Positions 7,456 through 15,458 of a stretch of 64,000 bases of DNA are shown piece by piece. The position numbers and the translations under genes were made by a program. Within the stretch, counting starts at the first letter, position 1. Each line of letters starts with the position of its first letter. Under the pieces are notes generated by a model, which saw nothing but the letters and a program-made list of their open reading frames with translations, was not told the DNA's origin and searched no databases. The DNA comes from Paraburkholderia rhynchosiae (GTDB taxonomy: Bacteria > Pseudomonadota > Gammaproteobacteria > Burkholderiales > Burkholderiaceae): NCBI RefSeq assembly GCF_002879865.1, contig NZ_PNXY01000015.1, forward strand, positions 1-64,000, in the 5' to 3' direction.

Positions 7456-7530
7456 AGGACCTGGAAGGACTAGAGAGGACTGCATGCGAAGATGCGCAAC
7501 GCCCTGATTGCCGCACGGCGCACCCCTCGC

Positions 7531-8229
7531 TCAACTGCAGAACCCAGTAAGCGCGTTCGCCATCTCCGGATCCACGCGCTCCATCTGAGCCTTCCGCTTC
7601 TCGACCAGCGCGCGGATCCGCTCAACGGCCGGGCGTCTCTGCGCCTCCGGGAACTCATTAATTGCTGTGCTGACGATTTGAACCATCGCCTCCGTCATCT
7701 CCGTCAACCGATCGATGGTATGCGCCGCTTCGGAATGCTCCATCTGCAGCTTCAAGTTAGCCCGGCCCTCGCGCACACAGAGCAGCAGCGCCGCTGGATT
7801 GACGATGCGTTCGTTTCCGGTCGTAGGATCGACCCGGATACAAGCGCTGCGTACTTTCGCCAGATCGCGCTCAAGCTCGTCGTACCGGTCGAAGAACGAC
7901 ACGGGCGTGCGGGAAGTCGCGCTGCGCGCGAGCTGGTGCCGGCCATTCGAGATCGCCTTGATCTCAGTGACGGGCATCGGCATCGGCGCCACGTCGAGCG
8001 GCGGCCGCCCTGGGCCGCGCGCGGGCATCGGCGCCTCCGCCGCGACGCGCTCGGCCAATTTACGGGCATCGCGTTTTTCCACAGCCACCCATCCTTTGAA
8101 GGTTTCGGGGTTCACTTCTGGAAAGGCGCGACGCGCGATCGCAGGCCCCTGATCTGGACCGTGCGTCACGATAGCTTCTCGTATGGCTCGACGCGCGGCC
8201 TCCCGGTTTTTGTCTGCTGGCTTCGGCAC
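7531..8229 (-). CDS. HTH/coiled-coil protein, possibly small-terminase-like
   Basis: A 232-residue protein. Residues 8-55 form a basic helical segment (REAARRAIREAI, then a TFKGWV helix) that could be a helix-turn-helix. It is followed by a Pro-rich linker (PARGPGRPPLDVAPMPMPV) and a long helical C-terminal half (residues 110-230). This order resembles small terminase subunits or phage regulators, without a decisive motif. The GTG start at 8229 has AAGGAGG 6 bases upstream. The promoter region holds a GTCGTGAC box and a GGTTTGA palindrome. The next gene downstream, AlpA copy 1, has its own box, so this is probably monocistronic. Confidence 0.6.
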   Translation of the reverse strand: MPKPADKNREAARRAIREAIVTHGPDQGPAIARRAFPEVNPETFKGWVAVEKRDARKLAERVAAEAPMPARGPGRPPLDVAPMPMPVTEIKAISNGRHQLARSATSRTPVSFFDRYDELERDLAKVRSACIRVDPTTGNERIVNPAALLLCVREGRANLKLQMEHSEAAHTIDRLTEMTEAMVQIVSTAINEFPEAQRRPAVERIRALVEKRKAQMERVDPEMANALTGFCS

Positions 8230-8248
8230 GATCGCCCTCCTTGGGCGC

Positions 8249-8278
8249 GGTTTGAACGGGTTTGATTCGATTCAAACC
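8249..8278 (-). promoter_or_regulatory. GGTTTGA inverted/direct repeat operator
   Basis: Three GGTTTGA half-sites lie at 8249-8255, 8259-8265 and, inverted, 8272-8278. The last two form a 20-bp palindrome with 18 of 20 positions symmetric. The site is 20-50 bp upstream of the GTG start at 8229, a good position for an operator. Confidence 0.5.
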
Positions 8279-8282
8279 AATC

Positions 8283-8296
8283 ATCGTGTTACGACC
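8283..8296 (-). promoter_or_regulatory. GTCGTGAC box, site C
   Basis: Read toward the gene at 8229 it is GGTCGTAACACGAT, one mismatch from the box consensus and close to palindromic. It sits about 54 bp upstream of the start codon. Confidence 0.5.
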
Positions 8297-8659
8297 GTGA
8301 AGCCGCAACCAGCAAGGTTTCCGCCCGGTTGGGTTCGTATCCAACTTTTCGGATTTCGCGCCGAGGACGCCTGTTTGGCCGCCTGCACGCTTTTTCGTTA
8401 CCTCCGACCCCGCAACTAGATCATCGCCACAGTCCACCCCGTCGCCTGCATACGCCGTGCATAGGAGCATCAGCGATCGCACGTCCAATCCCATAAAGCC
8501 GCGACTCGATGGGCGGCGAACGAGTATGCTCGGCCAGTGAGGACGTTGGCGGCGCTACAATTCAGCGGTCGTGTGTCAGTCTGAAGGACCAACCGAAGTG
8601 GCGCGGGAGCAGACGTTGGCCTAAGTTATTCATCAGCAGCACTTACTTCGGGGAAAACA

Positions 8660-9424
8660 TTGAAAGCCATTCTTAATAAATGCGAGAAAGCTGATTTTGA
8701 CTATATTAGCAGCGTTCTTGATAGCTATTTTTCTCTCACTGACGATAAAGAACTAAAGCGTCTTTTGTCCGTGAGTGAGGCCGATCCAGCCGCGATGAAG
8801 TCGATGATTGCTTTGATGGATAAACAAATTCGGTATTATGCGTCGTCCGATGTAGCATATCTCACGCGCCTTGTCTTCAGCGATGAGCCAGGGGTTTCAG
8901 CCGACGAACTTGTGCAAGATGTCTGCGATAAGCTCAAGGTCAACATCAAAATGGGCGGAAGTGTTGAGGCCAAGCTCGAGCGCCTCGTAGCTGCAACTGT
9001 TGAAAAGGAGCTTTCGTCGAAAAGCCCGGAAGACCTTGCCAAAGCGTTCGAAAAGATGGGCATCGCCGAGACAAAGCGAGAACTCATCATGCAGCACCTG
9101 AAAGCGAACGGAAAGGTTGCGATCCTTCCCATCGTTATGGAGATACTGGGGCCGAAGATTACGTTGGGCATCATCGAGACGATCATCGTCACACTGATCG
9201 CGCAAATTATAGGGCGAGAGGCAGCAAAGCAGTTGATCAAGGAGCTTCTAAAGCGCAACCCGTGGATCAATGCATTAGGACCTATTCTTTGGCTGCTGTC
9301 AGGAACTTGGCTTGCCATCGATCTGCAGGGCCCGGCGTTCCGAAAGACGATCCCCATCACTTTGTATCTAGGCATTGTTGCGTTGCGCGACGGCACCGTC
9401 GACGCCTCCGATGCCGCTTCGTAG
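8660..9424 (+). CDS. YaaW-like (UPF0174) membrane-associated protein
   Basis: A 254-residue protein. The N-terminal 125 residues are helical and acidic. Residues about 155-190 (AILPIVMEILGPKITLGIIETIIVTLIAQII) and 205-235 are strongly hydrophobic. The end, FRKTIPITLYLGIVALR, resembles the C-terminus of E. coli YaaW, and the overall layout and length are similar to that family. The start is TTG 8660, with GGGGA about 6 bases upstream; no better ATG is in reach. The DNA is lower in GC than the neighbours. Function of the family is not settled. Its place between satellite modules suggests cargo. Confidence 0.6.
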   Translation: MKAILNKCEKADFDYISSVLDSYFSLTDDKELKRLLSVSEADPAAMKSMIALMDKQIRYYASSDVAYLTRLVFSDEPGVSADELVQDVCDKLKVNIKMGGSVEAKLERLVAATVEKELSSKSPEDLAKAFEKMGIAETKRELIMQHLKANGKVAILPIVMEILGPKITLGIIETIIVTLIAQIIGREAAKQLIKELLKRNPWINALGPILWLLSGTWLAIDLQGPAFRKTIPITLYLGIVALRDGTVDASDAAS

Positions 9425-9474
9425 TACATCGGTTTCAACCCGGATAACCGGCTTCATCGTTCATCCTTAGTGCG

Positions 9475-9522
9475 AAAAAACCGAGTGGTGCTGTGCCGTC
9501 CGAAGAGCGCAGCACCACTCGG
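9475..9522 (-). terminator. strong minus-strand intrinsic terminator
   Basis: CCGAGTGGTGCTG at 9481-9493 pairs perfectly with CAGCACCACTCGG at 9510-9522 across a 16-base loop. On the minus strand the stem is followed by TTTTTT. It would stop transcription that crosses the iteron region, and lies just past the YaaW-like gene. Confidence 0.7.
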
Positions 9523-9597
9523 ACGTCTCCCAACCAGATGCTTATCACCTCGAGCAAGTCGCCAATGTTCGCGCGGTGCGGCCGAACTCGGGACCAC

Positions 9598-9891
9598 TCT
9601 TACGCTTGAGCCAGAACGGTAAGAGACCGTAAGAGCGACCGTAAGACCGCAAACCTTTGCTGCGTATACCTTTCTTACTCTCTTACTCTTTTATAGAGAG
9701 AAATAGATAGATAGATGAGGAGGAGCGTAATCATTGTGTAATCCATATGATTATGGCGGGAGAGGGATAGAGGGATGTATCTCCGGGAAATTGCGTAAGA
9801 TCGTAAGAGAATCGCTAACACCCGTACTGGATAAGGGTTTTCAGTCTTACGCGCCACTGTAAGAGAACCGCGAATCAGCGTAATAGTAAGA
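9598..9891. repeat. GTAAGA iteron array, candidate replication origin
   Basis: Eleven copies of GTAAGA or its complement TCTTAC start at 9598, 9619, 9629, 9641, 9673, 9681, 9795, 9803, 9845, 9859 and 9886. Several are spaced about one helical turn apart. AT-rich tracts (about 9690-9770) lie between the two clusters. Iterons beside the primase-helicase gene match the layout of replication origins in P4-type elements; origin function is inferred. Confidence 0.6.
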
Positions 9892-9916
9892 AAAAACCCG
9901 GCTCGGCCGGGTTTTT
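9891..9916 (-). terminator. bidirectional terminator after the primase gene
   Basis: CCCGGC-TCG-GCCGGG is flanked by AAAAAA and TTTTT, so it can terminate on both strands. It lies 27 bp past the primase stop. Confidence 0.7.
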
Positions 9917-9942
9917 GGTTTGCTCCAGGACTTACGCGACCG

Positions 9943-12888
9943 CTAGAAGTTGCCCGCTGCAGCGTCATCTTGCGTGGCAAACAGTCCGGCGAGAGGAACC
10001 GACAGATATCGATCGGTGCCGGCGCCCTTGAAGTACACCGGTTTTTCGCCCGGCCTAGCGCCCGGGATGCGCAGGAGCTGGCCACGCAGATCCGCATTGA
10101 AATTCGTCTTTGCCATCAACTCGACGCGGGCGGCGTTCTTATTGGACACCTGAAGATCGTTCCCGCTGCGACGCAAACCGTAACGGCCCAGCATCCGCTC
10201 TGCGGCCGGAAGACCAAAACCCGAAAGGCCTTCGACCTCATCGCCGCCAGCGATCTGCACGAGTTCGAGGATCGTCGCGTCGCCTCGATCCGTCCTCACG
10301 ATGCTGGACGTCAACGCCTTGAGCCCGTCGAATCGGTCATCAGCATCTGGCTCGACATACACGTTCCACTCGAGGGACTCGATCAGATCTGTCGCCTGCT
10401 CGTCCGTCGCAACGTCGCTTGAGAACAGCGACCACGCACCCGCCAGCAACGTCCCGTACTGATCGCCATCGCGCTGATTGCCAAACTTACGCGCCGCTGC
10501 GCTCACGAATGTGCGGATGTTCTTGATCGTGATCGGCATCAGGCGCAACGATCGATTGATGATGCGACGAGCGAAATCGCCATTGCCGCGCAGCTTCGAC
10601 AGTTCAATCTCCAGATCGGACCACGCCAGATCCCCGGCCTTGTTGTCACGTTTGTCGCGCAGCCGCAGGACGGTCAGGCGTTCGACGTCGGCCTGCTGCT
10701 TCAGCGCCGTCTGAATCGACGCCAGCGCGAACATCGAGCGAATATGGAACGACATCGCTTCGCCGCCGGCCGTACCCTTCAGCGTCTTGAACTTCGACTC
10801 CGTCGATGCCTGCCGGATCAGCGACAGCACGTTCTGGATCCGATCTGCGTCTCTTTCACGGTTCGATTCGGACTCGTCGAACAGCACCGGCAGAGCGTCA
10901 GCCTTCAGGAACTGGCGGATGCCGGCCTCCGACGTGTTGCCATTGGCGAGCAGCGCAATCCCGTCCTCGCCGTCGTCGGCGCCACTCGCGAGGGGCGCGA
11001 GGAACTGATTCAAAATCGTCGACTTACCGCAGCCAGCGCCGCCGGTCAGCCAGATATGCGGCCGCCATGCAATCGCACCACAGAGCGGCGCCAACGCCGC
11101 CCAGCCGGCCACCAGTAGCGCGGACGCGGGTTTCTCCCAGCGGAATTTCTCAGCCGTTGCGATTACCCATTGCCCCTCCTCGTCCGTCGCGACGTCATCG
11201 CCAAGCACCGGAAGATCGCGCGCGACTTCATACACGAATCGCGACACGATATCCGTCACTTCAGTCTTCAACCCGTCAACCCGCAGATGACTGCCCGAAT
11301 GGAACACGACGCGACCGCTATCAATCCACGCGCCACGACCACGCGTATTCGAAGGATCGTAGATCCCCCGCTCCAGACACGCACGGATCAGGAAGTTGAC
11401 CGCTGCAGCCTTATTGAATTTGGTCCCCTTCCCGCCCGAAAAATGCAGTTCCCACCAATTCGGAGGAGCCAGCTCGTACAGACCGTTTTCGGAGAAGTCA
11501 GCCTTTGTGATGGCTTTGACCTGCTTAGCCTCGTTCTGGAAAACGTAATACGTGCCCCGGTCGTGCCCAAGCAGCTTGAAATACCGGTTATCTGTCGGGC
11601 GGTCGATCGTCTCGCCTTTCGGCGCCGCCGAGACAGGATCCGACTGCACAACGGTCACGCCCGGCAACTCGTCGTCGCCCGGCGCGTCGAGCACCGCGAC
11701 GCCATCCGCGCTCTGAATGTCTTTCCACGGCGGGATCGGCGCAGCCGCGACATCGACCGCCGCAGCCTCAACCGGTCCGACCACCGCCGGCGGGTTCAGC
11801 GTATTCGCGATGACCGCGCGCACCGCGTCGTCGCCCTCGAGCATCGCCAGATCGTTGAAGTCGTTCGGGCCTTTGACCTTGCCGGCCTCGTTGGCGACGC
11901 CCAGCGAGGCATCGAAATGCGGGACCGCCATCAGTGCGCCGATCGCCGCGCGTACCTCATTGGCTCGCGTGACGCCGGGATTCTTCACCGGCTTGAGCGT
12001 CCATTGATCGTTATCCGCGCACACAACGATCGTTGCATCGCGGAATGCCTCGCGCATGCTTTCCGCCACCGGCATGAGGTTCGGCGCATCGAATGCGATG
12101 ATCACCGCGTGACCTGTCGCCGCATGCAGGGAGGCGCCTGTCGCGTAACCCTCGCAGATCAAGATGACCTGTTTTCCCTCATGCTCGAGCGGCTTGCCAA
12201 TTGAGTAGTAGTGCCCGTGCTTGTTCGCGCCGCTCAGATAGTCCTTGTCGCGGCCGAGCTTCTTCGCATCCGGCAGGATCGCCTGCAGCGAGTGGATGAC
12301 CTTGCGCGACCAGATCGGGATCAGCAGCGCATTCTTCGAAATGATCGACACCTCGCCGGTACTCTGATCGACCTTCTCCCACGTGCCCACGCGCAGGCCA
12401 TACGACTGAATGCCCTTGCGCTTCAGATACGGATGATCGTCACCCTCGACATGCGTCGCCGCGTCCCAAATTCGATTAGCCAGCACTGCGGCCGCCGCGT
12501 GGCGCGCAGACTCTTCAGCCGCGCGGCGCGCGCGATCCGCGTCCATCTTTTCGCGATACGCACGCTTTTCCTCCGCGCTCATCGGCGCGCGCTCGACCTT
12601 CATCGACCAGGGGAATGAGACGTCGTAACCGTACTTGCTGTTGTGCCCGAACTTGCCGGCGGGACGATCGTCCGCGTGCAGGACGAACCAGCAGTCCTTT
12701 ACGTTCTTGCCATCCCCGTCCGCATGAATGCGATGGAGCTTGCCGTCGGCGATGATGTCGGCCGGGTTGACGCGGATGTCCTGCTCGAACATCGCATCTA
12801 CGAAGTCTTCGATAGCCAGTGTCTCATGCACCATGATGACCGCCGATCGAAAACGCGAAGAATACTCTTCCTGCAGCCGTAGCTGCAT
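9943..12888 (-). CDS. satellite/phage primase-helicase (Toprim + DUF927)
   Basis: A 981-residue replication protein. Residues about 150-330 form a Toprim-like primase part (HPYLKRKGI, ILICEGYATGASL, VVCADND). Residues 440-530 form a module beginning YFKLLGHDRGTYYVF and including ELAPPNWWELHF. The DUF927/helicase part follows, with Walker A GGAGCGKST near residue 620 and Walker B-like LPVLFDESE near 665. It should prime and unwind DNA at an element-encoded origin, and an iteron array lies just downstream. I chose ATG 12888, which has a weak AGG site; ATG 12834 is a possible alternative. The family is typical of P4-like satellites and reduced prophages. Confidence 0.85.
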   Translation of the reverse strand: MQLRLQEEYSSRFRSAVIMVHETLAIEDFVDAMFEQDIRVNPADIIADGKLHRIHADGDGKNVKDCWFVLHADDRPAGKFGHNSKYGYDVSFPWSMKVERAPMSAEEKRAYREKMDADRARRAAEESARHAAAAVLANRIWDAATHVEGDDHPYLKRKGIQSYGLRVGTWEKVDQSTGEVSIISKNALLIPIWSRKVIHSLQAILPDAKKLGRDKDYLSGANKHGHYYSIGKPLEHEGKQVILICEGYATGASLHAATGHAVIIAFDAPNLMPVAESMREAFRDATIVVCADNDQWTLKPVKNPGVTRANEVRAAIGALMAVPHFDASLGVANEAGKVKGPNDFNDLAMLEGDDAVRAVIANTLNPPAVVGPVEAAAVDVAAAPIPPWKDIQSADGVAVLDAPGDDELPGVTVVQSDPVSAAPKGETIDRPTDNRYFKLLGHDRGTYYVFQNEAKQVKAITKADFSENGLYELAPPNWWELHFSGGKGTKFNKAAAVNFLIRACLERGIYDPSNTRGRGAWIDSGRVVFHSGSHLRVDGLKTEVTDIVSRFVYEVARDLPVLGDDVATDEEGQWVIATAEKFRWEKPASALLVAGWAALAPLCGAIAWRPHIWLTGGAGCGKSTILNQFLAPLASGADDGEDGIALLANGNTSEAGIRQFLKADALPVLFDESESNRERDADRIQNVLSLIRQASTESKFKTLKGTAGGEAMSFHIRSMFALASIQTALKQQADVERLTVLRLRDKRDNKAGDLAWSDLEIELSKLRGNGDFARRIINRSLRLMPITIKNIRTFVSAAARKFGNQRDGDQYGTLLAGAWSLFSSDVATDEQATDLIESLEWNVYVEPDADDRFDGLKALTSSIVRTDRGDATILELVQIAGGDEVEGLSGFGLPAAERMLGRYGLRRSGNDLQVSNKNAARVELMAKTNFNADLRGQLLRIPGARPGEKPVYFKGAGTDRYLSVPLAGLFATQDDAAAGNF

Positions 12889-13143
12889 CGTTGTTACCTA
12901 AGTTCCTTTGCATCTCTTCCGGTTCCTAAATCGCCATCTCGCCATGGCGCCAGGGATTGGCTGTTAGCCTCCACCTGGTAACTTTGATGAACGCAGATCC
13001 CTCTGCGTCGCCTGCACCGCATGGCCGCCGCGTTTGTTCGGAGTGCCATGCGACGAATTATCCACGGCGGGCGAGGCACTCGAAAGGACTATATTTTCGC
13101 GTGGACCGCCTGCAGGCCATTGACGCACCAGAAAGCAATCGGC

Positions 13144-13155
13144 TTGTCGTGACAG
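13144..13155. promoter_or_regulatory. GTCGTGAC box, site E
   Basis: TTGTCGTGACAG matches the box core and is nearly palindromic (TGTC..GACA), so its direction is undefined. The nearest certain gene in either direction is the primase, more than 250 bp away. Confidence 0.4.
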
Positions 13156-13211
13156 ATCGAGATCCACGGATTTTTTTCGACATGGGACAACGCTGGGCGC
13201 AAGCGGTTGCG

Positions 13212-13224
13212 GTACAATATGTAC
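13212..13224. promoter_or_regulatory. inverted repeat GTACAATATGTAC
   Basis: GTACA-ATA-TGTAC is a 13-bp perfect dyad overlapping a TACAAT that could serve as a -10 box on the plus strand. It is a plausible operator, with nothing else to support it. Confidence 0.35.
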
Positions 13225-13246
13225 ATCCTTTGCATCACCCAAAGTG

Positions 13247-13290
13247 CCCCTGAATAGCCGGCTCGCCACTGGTCTCAGGGGTTTTGGCTT
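13247..13290 (-). ncRNA. candidate small structured RNA (C4/CI immunity-RNA-like)
   Basis: CCCCTGA (13247-13253) pairs with TCAGGGG (13275-13281) around a 21-base loop that contains AGCCGGCT. On the minus strand the stem is preceded by an AAAAAGCCAAAA tract and lies in the leader of the primase. Phage P4 and P1 encode short antisense immunity RNAs (CI/C4) in this position. The plus strand ends in T tracts, so an ordinary plus-strand terminator is an alternative. No covariation evidence is available to me. Confidence 0.3.
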
Positions 13291-13349
13291 TTTGGACTCG
13301 GACTTCTCCAGCATTGTCTCGCCGACCACGTCGCGATTGATGTAGAGAA

Positions 13350-13367
13350 GCCCGGACAATGCCGGGC
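13350..13367 (-). terminator. weak intrinsic terminator/attenuator
   Basis: On the minus strand GCCCGG-CATTGT-CCGGGC is followed by TTCTCT, a stem with a poor U tract, shortly past the stop of the gene ending at 13390. Confidence 0.45.
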
Positions 13368-13389
13368 CTTCGTGGAGCTGGCGATCCGC

Positions 13390-13926
13390 TCACGCAGCCG
13401 CGAGCTCGATGTGGTCGACGCTCGACGCGCTACGTCGCACCAACTCGTAATCGCTCACATCCCGGTACAGCCCCCAGCAATGCGGCACGCGCCGGCCAAG
13501 CAGCCCCGCACCGTGCCGGTGGACGTCGCCGCAGTGCGGACACTGGACGTGGAAATACCCGCCCGTCTCGGCAACGATGACCGCCGCGGGCAGTCCGCTC
13601 TGGGTCAGCACAGGCGCCGGCTGTGCAGCACGCTTTTCGTCTGCGATTCGGCTAGCAATGGCCTCCTCCGCGTATGGCCCGCGCCGACTGCATGCCCGCA
13701 CGAACGCCCGCTGCGCCGTCGTGCCCCGGCCGCGCAGCGACCAGCGCGAACTCCACCATGACATCGGCGCGATCAGTGAAAGCATCCAGTTGTTCGGTCG
13801 ACCAATGAATCGTACCGTCGACCCTGAACTCTTTAGGCGAACGAGAAAGTCGTCGCCGGAATAACCCAGCGTCTCGAAATATTCGTTTTGGTCGAGCGCG
13901 TCGCGTTCAGTTTCCGGCATGCTCAT
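13390..13926 (-). CDS. orphan primase-module protein with C-terminal zinc-like motif
   Basis: A 178-residue protein. Residues about 15-95 (YFETLGYSGDDFLVRL, then LIAPMSWWSSRWSLRGRGT, then FVRACSRRG.Y) line up with the segment preceding the DUF927 helicase in the nearby primase (YFKLLGHDRGTYYVF, ELAPPNWWELHF, FLIRACLERGIY). Residues 125-165 carry CPHCGDVHRHG and RVPHC, a possible zinc site. The start ATG 13926 overlaps the AlpA stop (ATGA); the longer frame to 14037 is rejected. It may modulate or load the primase-helicase; that is inference from shared sequence. Confidence 0.65.
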   Translation of the reverse strand: MSMPETERDALDQNEYFETLGYSGDDFLVRLKSSGSTVRFIGRPNNWMLSLIAPMSWWSSRWSLRGRGTTAQRAFVRACSRRGPYAEEAIASRIADEKRAAQPAPVLTQSGLPAAVIVAETGGYFHVQCPHCGDVHRHGAGLLGRRVPHCWGLYRDVSDYELVRRSASSVDHIELAAA

Positions 13927-14138
13927 ACTGCGCTCCCATTGGTTCGCGCGTCGATCCACGCGCGGACGACGTCGACATTCCAGCCTTTGGCCTTCTCGCC
14001 AAGTCGAACTGCTGCTGGGAACCTGCCCGCCGCGCACCAGCGCTCGAGCGTCTTCCTGCTGATCGCCAGCACCGTGATCAGATCCTTCTCACGAACGAAT
14101 CCAGCCAAAGGCATCTCGTAAACCGCTTTCTCACTCAC
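13923..14138 (-). CDS. AlpA-family HTH regulator (copy 2)
   Basis: A 71-residue AlpA-type protein: LAGFVREKDLITVLAISRKTLERW, then CAAGRFPAAVRLGEKAKGW and VVRAWIDAR. The GTG start at 14138 has AGGAGA 7 bases upstream. It is translationally coupled to the orphan primase-module gene. A GTCGTGAC-type box lies about 34 bp upstream of the start, the same promoter architecture as the other two AlpA operons. Confidence 0.8.
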   Translation of the reverse strand: MSEKAVYEMPLAGFVREKDLITVLAISRKTLERWCAAGRFPAAVRLGEKAKGWNVDVVRAWIDARTNGSAV

Positions 14139-14171
14139 GTCTTTTCTCCTGTTGCGATGAGCGAATTATTG

Positions 14172-14182
14172 CTGTCACGATC
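14172..14182 (-). promoter_or_regulatory. GTCGTGAC box, site F (AlpA operon 2)
   Basis: Read toward AlpA copy 2 the site is GATCGTGACAG, one mismatch from the core, about 34 bp upstream of the GTG start. Confidence 0.45.
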
Positions 14183-14389
14183 AACCGCAATGACGCAACA
14201 AGACGCAAAGAGAGTTTTTTGACGCAACAGAAACCAACGCTGGCGCGGCGCGAGCGACATGGAAGCGAAGTCACATTTACATCCGTAACCTTGAGGTTCC
14301 CTACCGCACACCAACAGATTTGAGATCTGTCGCGTGAGACCACAGTCACCAATGCCGGCGGGGCGTTGCAGGGATGTCACGTCGCGATT

Positions 14390-14404
14390 GGGCGCACATA
14401 GGGC
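14390..14404. repeat. 15-bp repeat GGGCGCACATAGGGC, copy 2
   Basis: Exact second copy of the repeat at 6188-6202, 8.2 kb away and in the same orientation. Confidence 0.5.
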
Positions 14405-14753
14405 GCATGTAAGAAACCGTCGCCCGGCGACGCCGAATACAGGGGTAGCTTCAGAATTCGGACAATAAAGCACGCTAAGCGGTGGGCGCAGGTTGCGGGC
14501 CGCGCGTTCGTGTCTGCCTCTTGTCGGCCATCAAGAGAGACTCTCGTCGCCCGGAACGCATCACTGCCGATCTTTGTGCCGATGCCGGCGGCAGACGAGG
14601 GGACCACACGTTGGCGGCGCGCGACCGATGCTTCGCGGCGGGCAAGGACTTCGGCACCTGCGTGGCCGTCAACTAAAAGCCGTGGTGGCCGTTAAACAGA
14701 TGCCTAATTCAGCCCCGACACGATCGCCCGGGGCACAAACAAACGAGTAGACC

Positions 14754-15458
14754 ATGAAGAGACTGATTCTTGGCGCAGCCATCGCTGCTTCGCTTACTGC
14801 TTGCACGAGTGTTTCATTCAACAAGGACGGCAGCTACTCAGTCACGCAGCCCAACGGTACGGTCTGTACCCATCAAGGCGCTATGGTGTCGTGTAGTCGG
14901 TCCCCTGAGCAGCTGGCGGCAGCGCAGCAACAGATCCTGCAACGGGATGGTTACTCCAACGCGGAGCGGGTGCCCGCAGCCAACCCGGCGGGGCTGGCAC
15001 AGGCGCAGGCCGATCGTGAGCAAGTACAGGCTTGGCAAAACTCGCCTGAGGGTAAAGCCTCGGCGGCGGATTGGGAAGCGAAGCAGGCGGAGTGGAAGAG
15101 AAAGAGAAAGAGCGCCGCCGCGGCCGGCGCAGTCGCCCATGCCGCAGATCCACAGTGGATCAAGGTATCGACCAATGGTGCCCCACTGACGACCTATCTG
15201 GACGCAGGGAACGTCCAGTATGACGGCGATTCCGCCACTGCCTTTCTCAAGGACATGCAAGCTGATGGTGGCCATGAGATTGAGGTATTGAAAATTAACT
15301 GCACCTATAAGTCGTACTCGACGCTGCAAACGGTCGGATACGCTGCAAACGATCAAACTGTCTGGAGCCAAATGGGCCGGGGCACGTGGGCTAAAGCAGC
15401 GGTGGGATCGGTGGGCGAGGTCGTCATCGACGGTGTATGCAAGGCACGCCCGAACTAA
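14754..15458 (+). CDS. lipoprotein with SurE/adhesin-E-like C-terminal domain
   Basis: A 234-residue secreted lipoprotein. It begins with a signal peptide, MKRLILGAAIAASLTAC, whose lipobox LTAC places the acylated Cys at position 17. The middle (residues 50-125) is Gln/Ala/Lys-rich and probably helical. The C-terminal 100 residues (WIKVSTNGAPLTTYLDAGNV...C...C) resemble the small beta domain of surface-adhesin-E-type proteins, with paired cysteines. Cell-envelope cargo on phage satellites can alter surface properties or exclude other phages; that is speculative here. It is transcribed opposite to the flanking tail operon. Confidence 0.65.
   Translation: MKRLILGAAIAASLTACTSVSFNKDGSYSVTQPNGTVCTHQGAMVSCSRSPEQLAAAQQQILQRDGYSNAERVPAANPAGLAQAQADREQVQAWQNSPEGKASAADWEAKQAEWKRKRKSAAAAGAVAHAADPQWIKVSTNGAPLTTYLDAGNVQYDGDSATAFLKDMQADGGHEIEVLKINCTYKSYSTLQTVGYAANDQTVWSQMGRGTWAKAAVGSVGEVVIDGVCKARPN

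Larger units (their letters stand above)
8230..8659. other. intergenic region with two operator-like palindromes
   Basis: These 430 bp separate the divergent HTH/coiled-coil gene and the YaaW-like gene. They contain the GGTTTGA palindrome (8249-8278) and a GTCGTGAC-type box (8283-8296). The right half is featureless and becomes AT-richer toward the YaaW-like gene. No convincing frame is present. Confidence 0.5.
9425..9942. other. non-coding region with iterons and two terminators
   Basis: These 518 bp between the YaaW-like gene and the primase stop hold no gene. They contain a strong minus-strand terminator (9475-9522), eleven GTAAGA/TCTTAC hexamers (9598-9891) and a terminator at 9891-9916. 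The short frames here are broken by the repeats and look like shadows. Confidence 0.7.
12889..13389. other. leader/immunity-like region upstream of the primase
   Basis: These 501 bp upstream of the primase contain no frame I accept. They hold a weak attenuator-like hairpin (13350-13367), a stem-loop flanked by T tracts (13247-13290), an inverted repeat GTACAATATGTAC (13212-13224) and a GTCGTGAC box (13144-13155). In P4-type elements the equivalent region encodes a small immunity RNA. The analogy is positional only. Confidence 0.4.
14139..14753. other. intergenic region, AlpA operon 2 promoter and repeats
   Basis: These 615 bp contain box F, three GACGCAA direct repeats (14192, 14202, 14221) and the second copy of the GGGCGCACATAGGGC repeat (14390-14404). 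From about 14470 to the lipoprotein gene there are only overlapping frames without start signals. I see no gene there. Confidence 0.5.

Noticed and set aside
9675..10097. A 140-residue minus-strand frame over the iterons
   Set aside because: It overlaps the primase end in another frame and consists of translated repeats.
11170..12204. A 344-residue plus-strand frame
   Set aside because: Antisense to the primase, Arg/His-rich as expected of a GC-rich shadow frame.
12964..13359. Frames on both strands in the primase leader
   Set aside because: No ribosome site and no coherent composition. A CxxC in the plus frame (CSEC) alone is not enough.
14482..14750. Several short plus-strand frames before the lipoprotein gene
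   Set aside because: Overlapping frames without ribosome sites or coherent composition.
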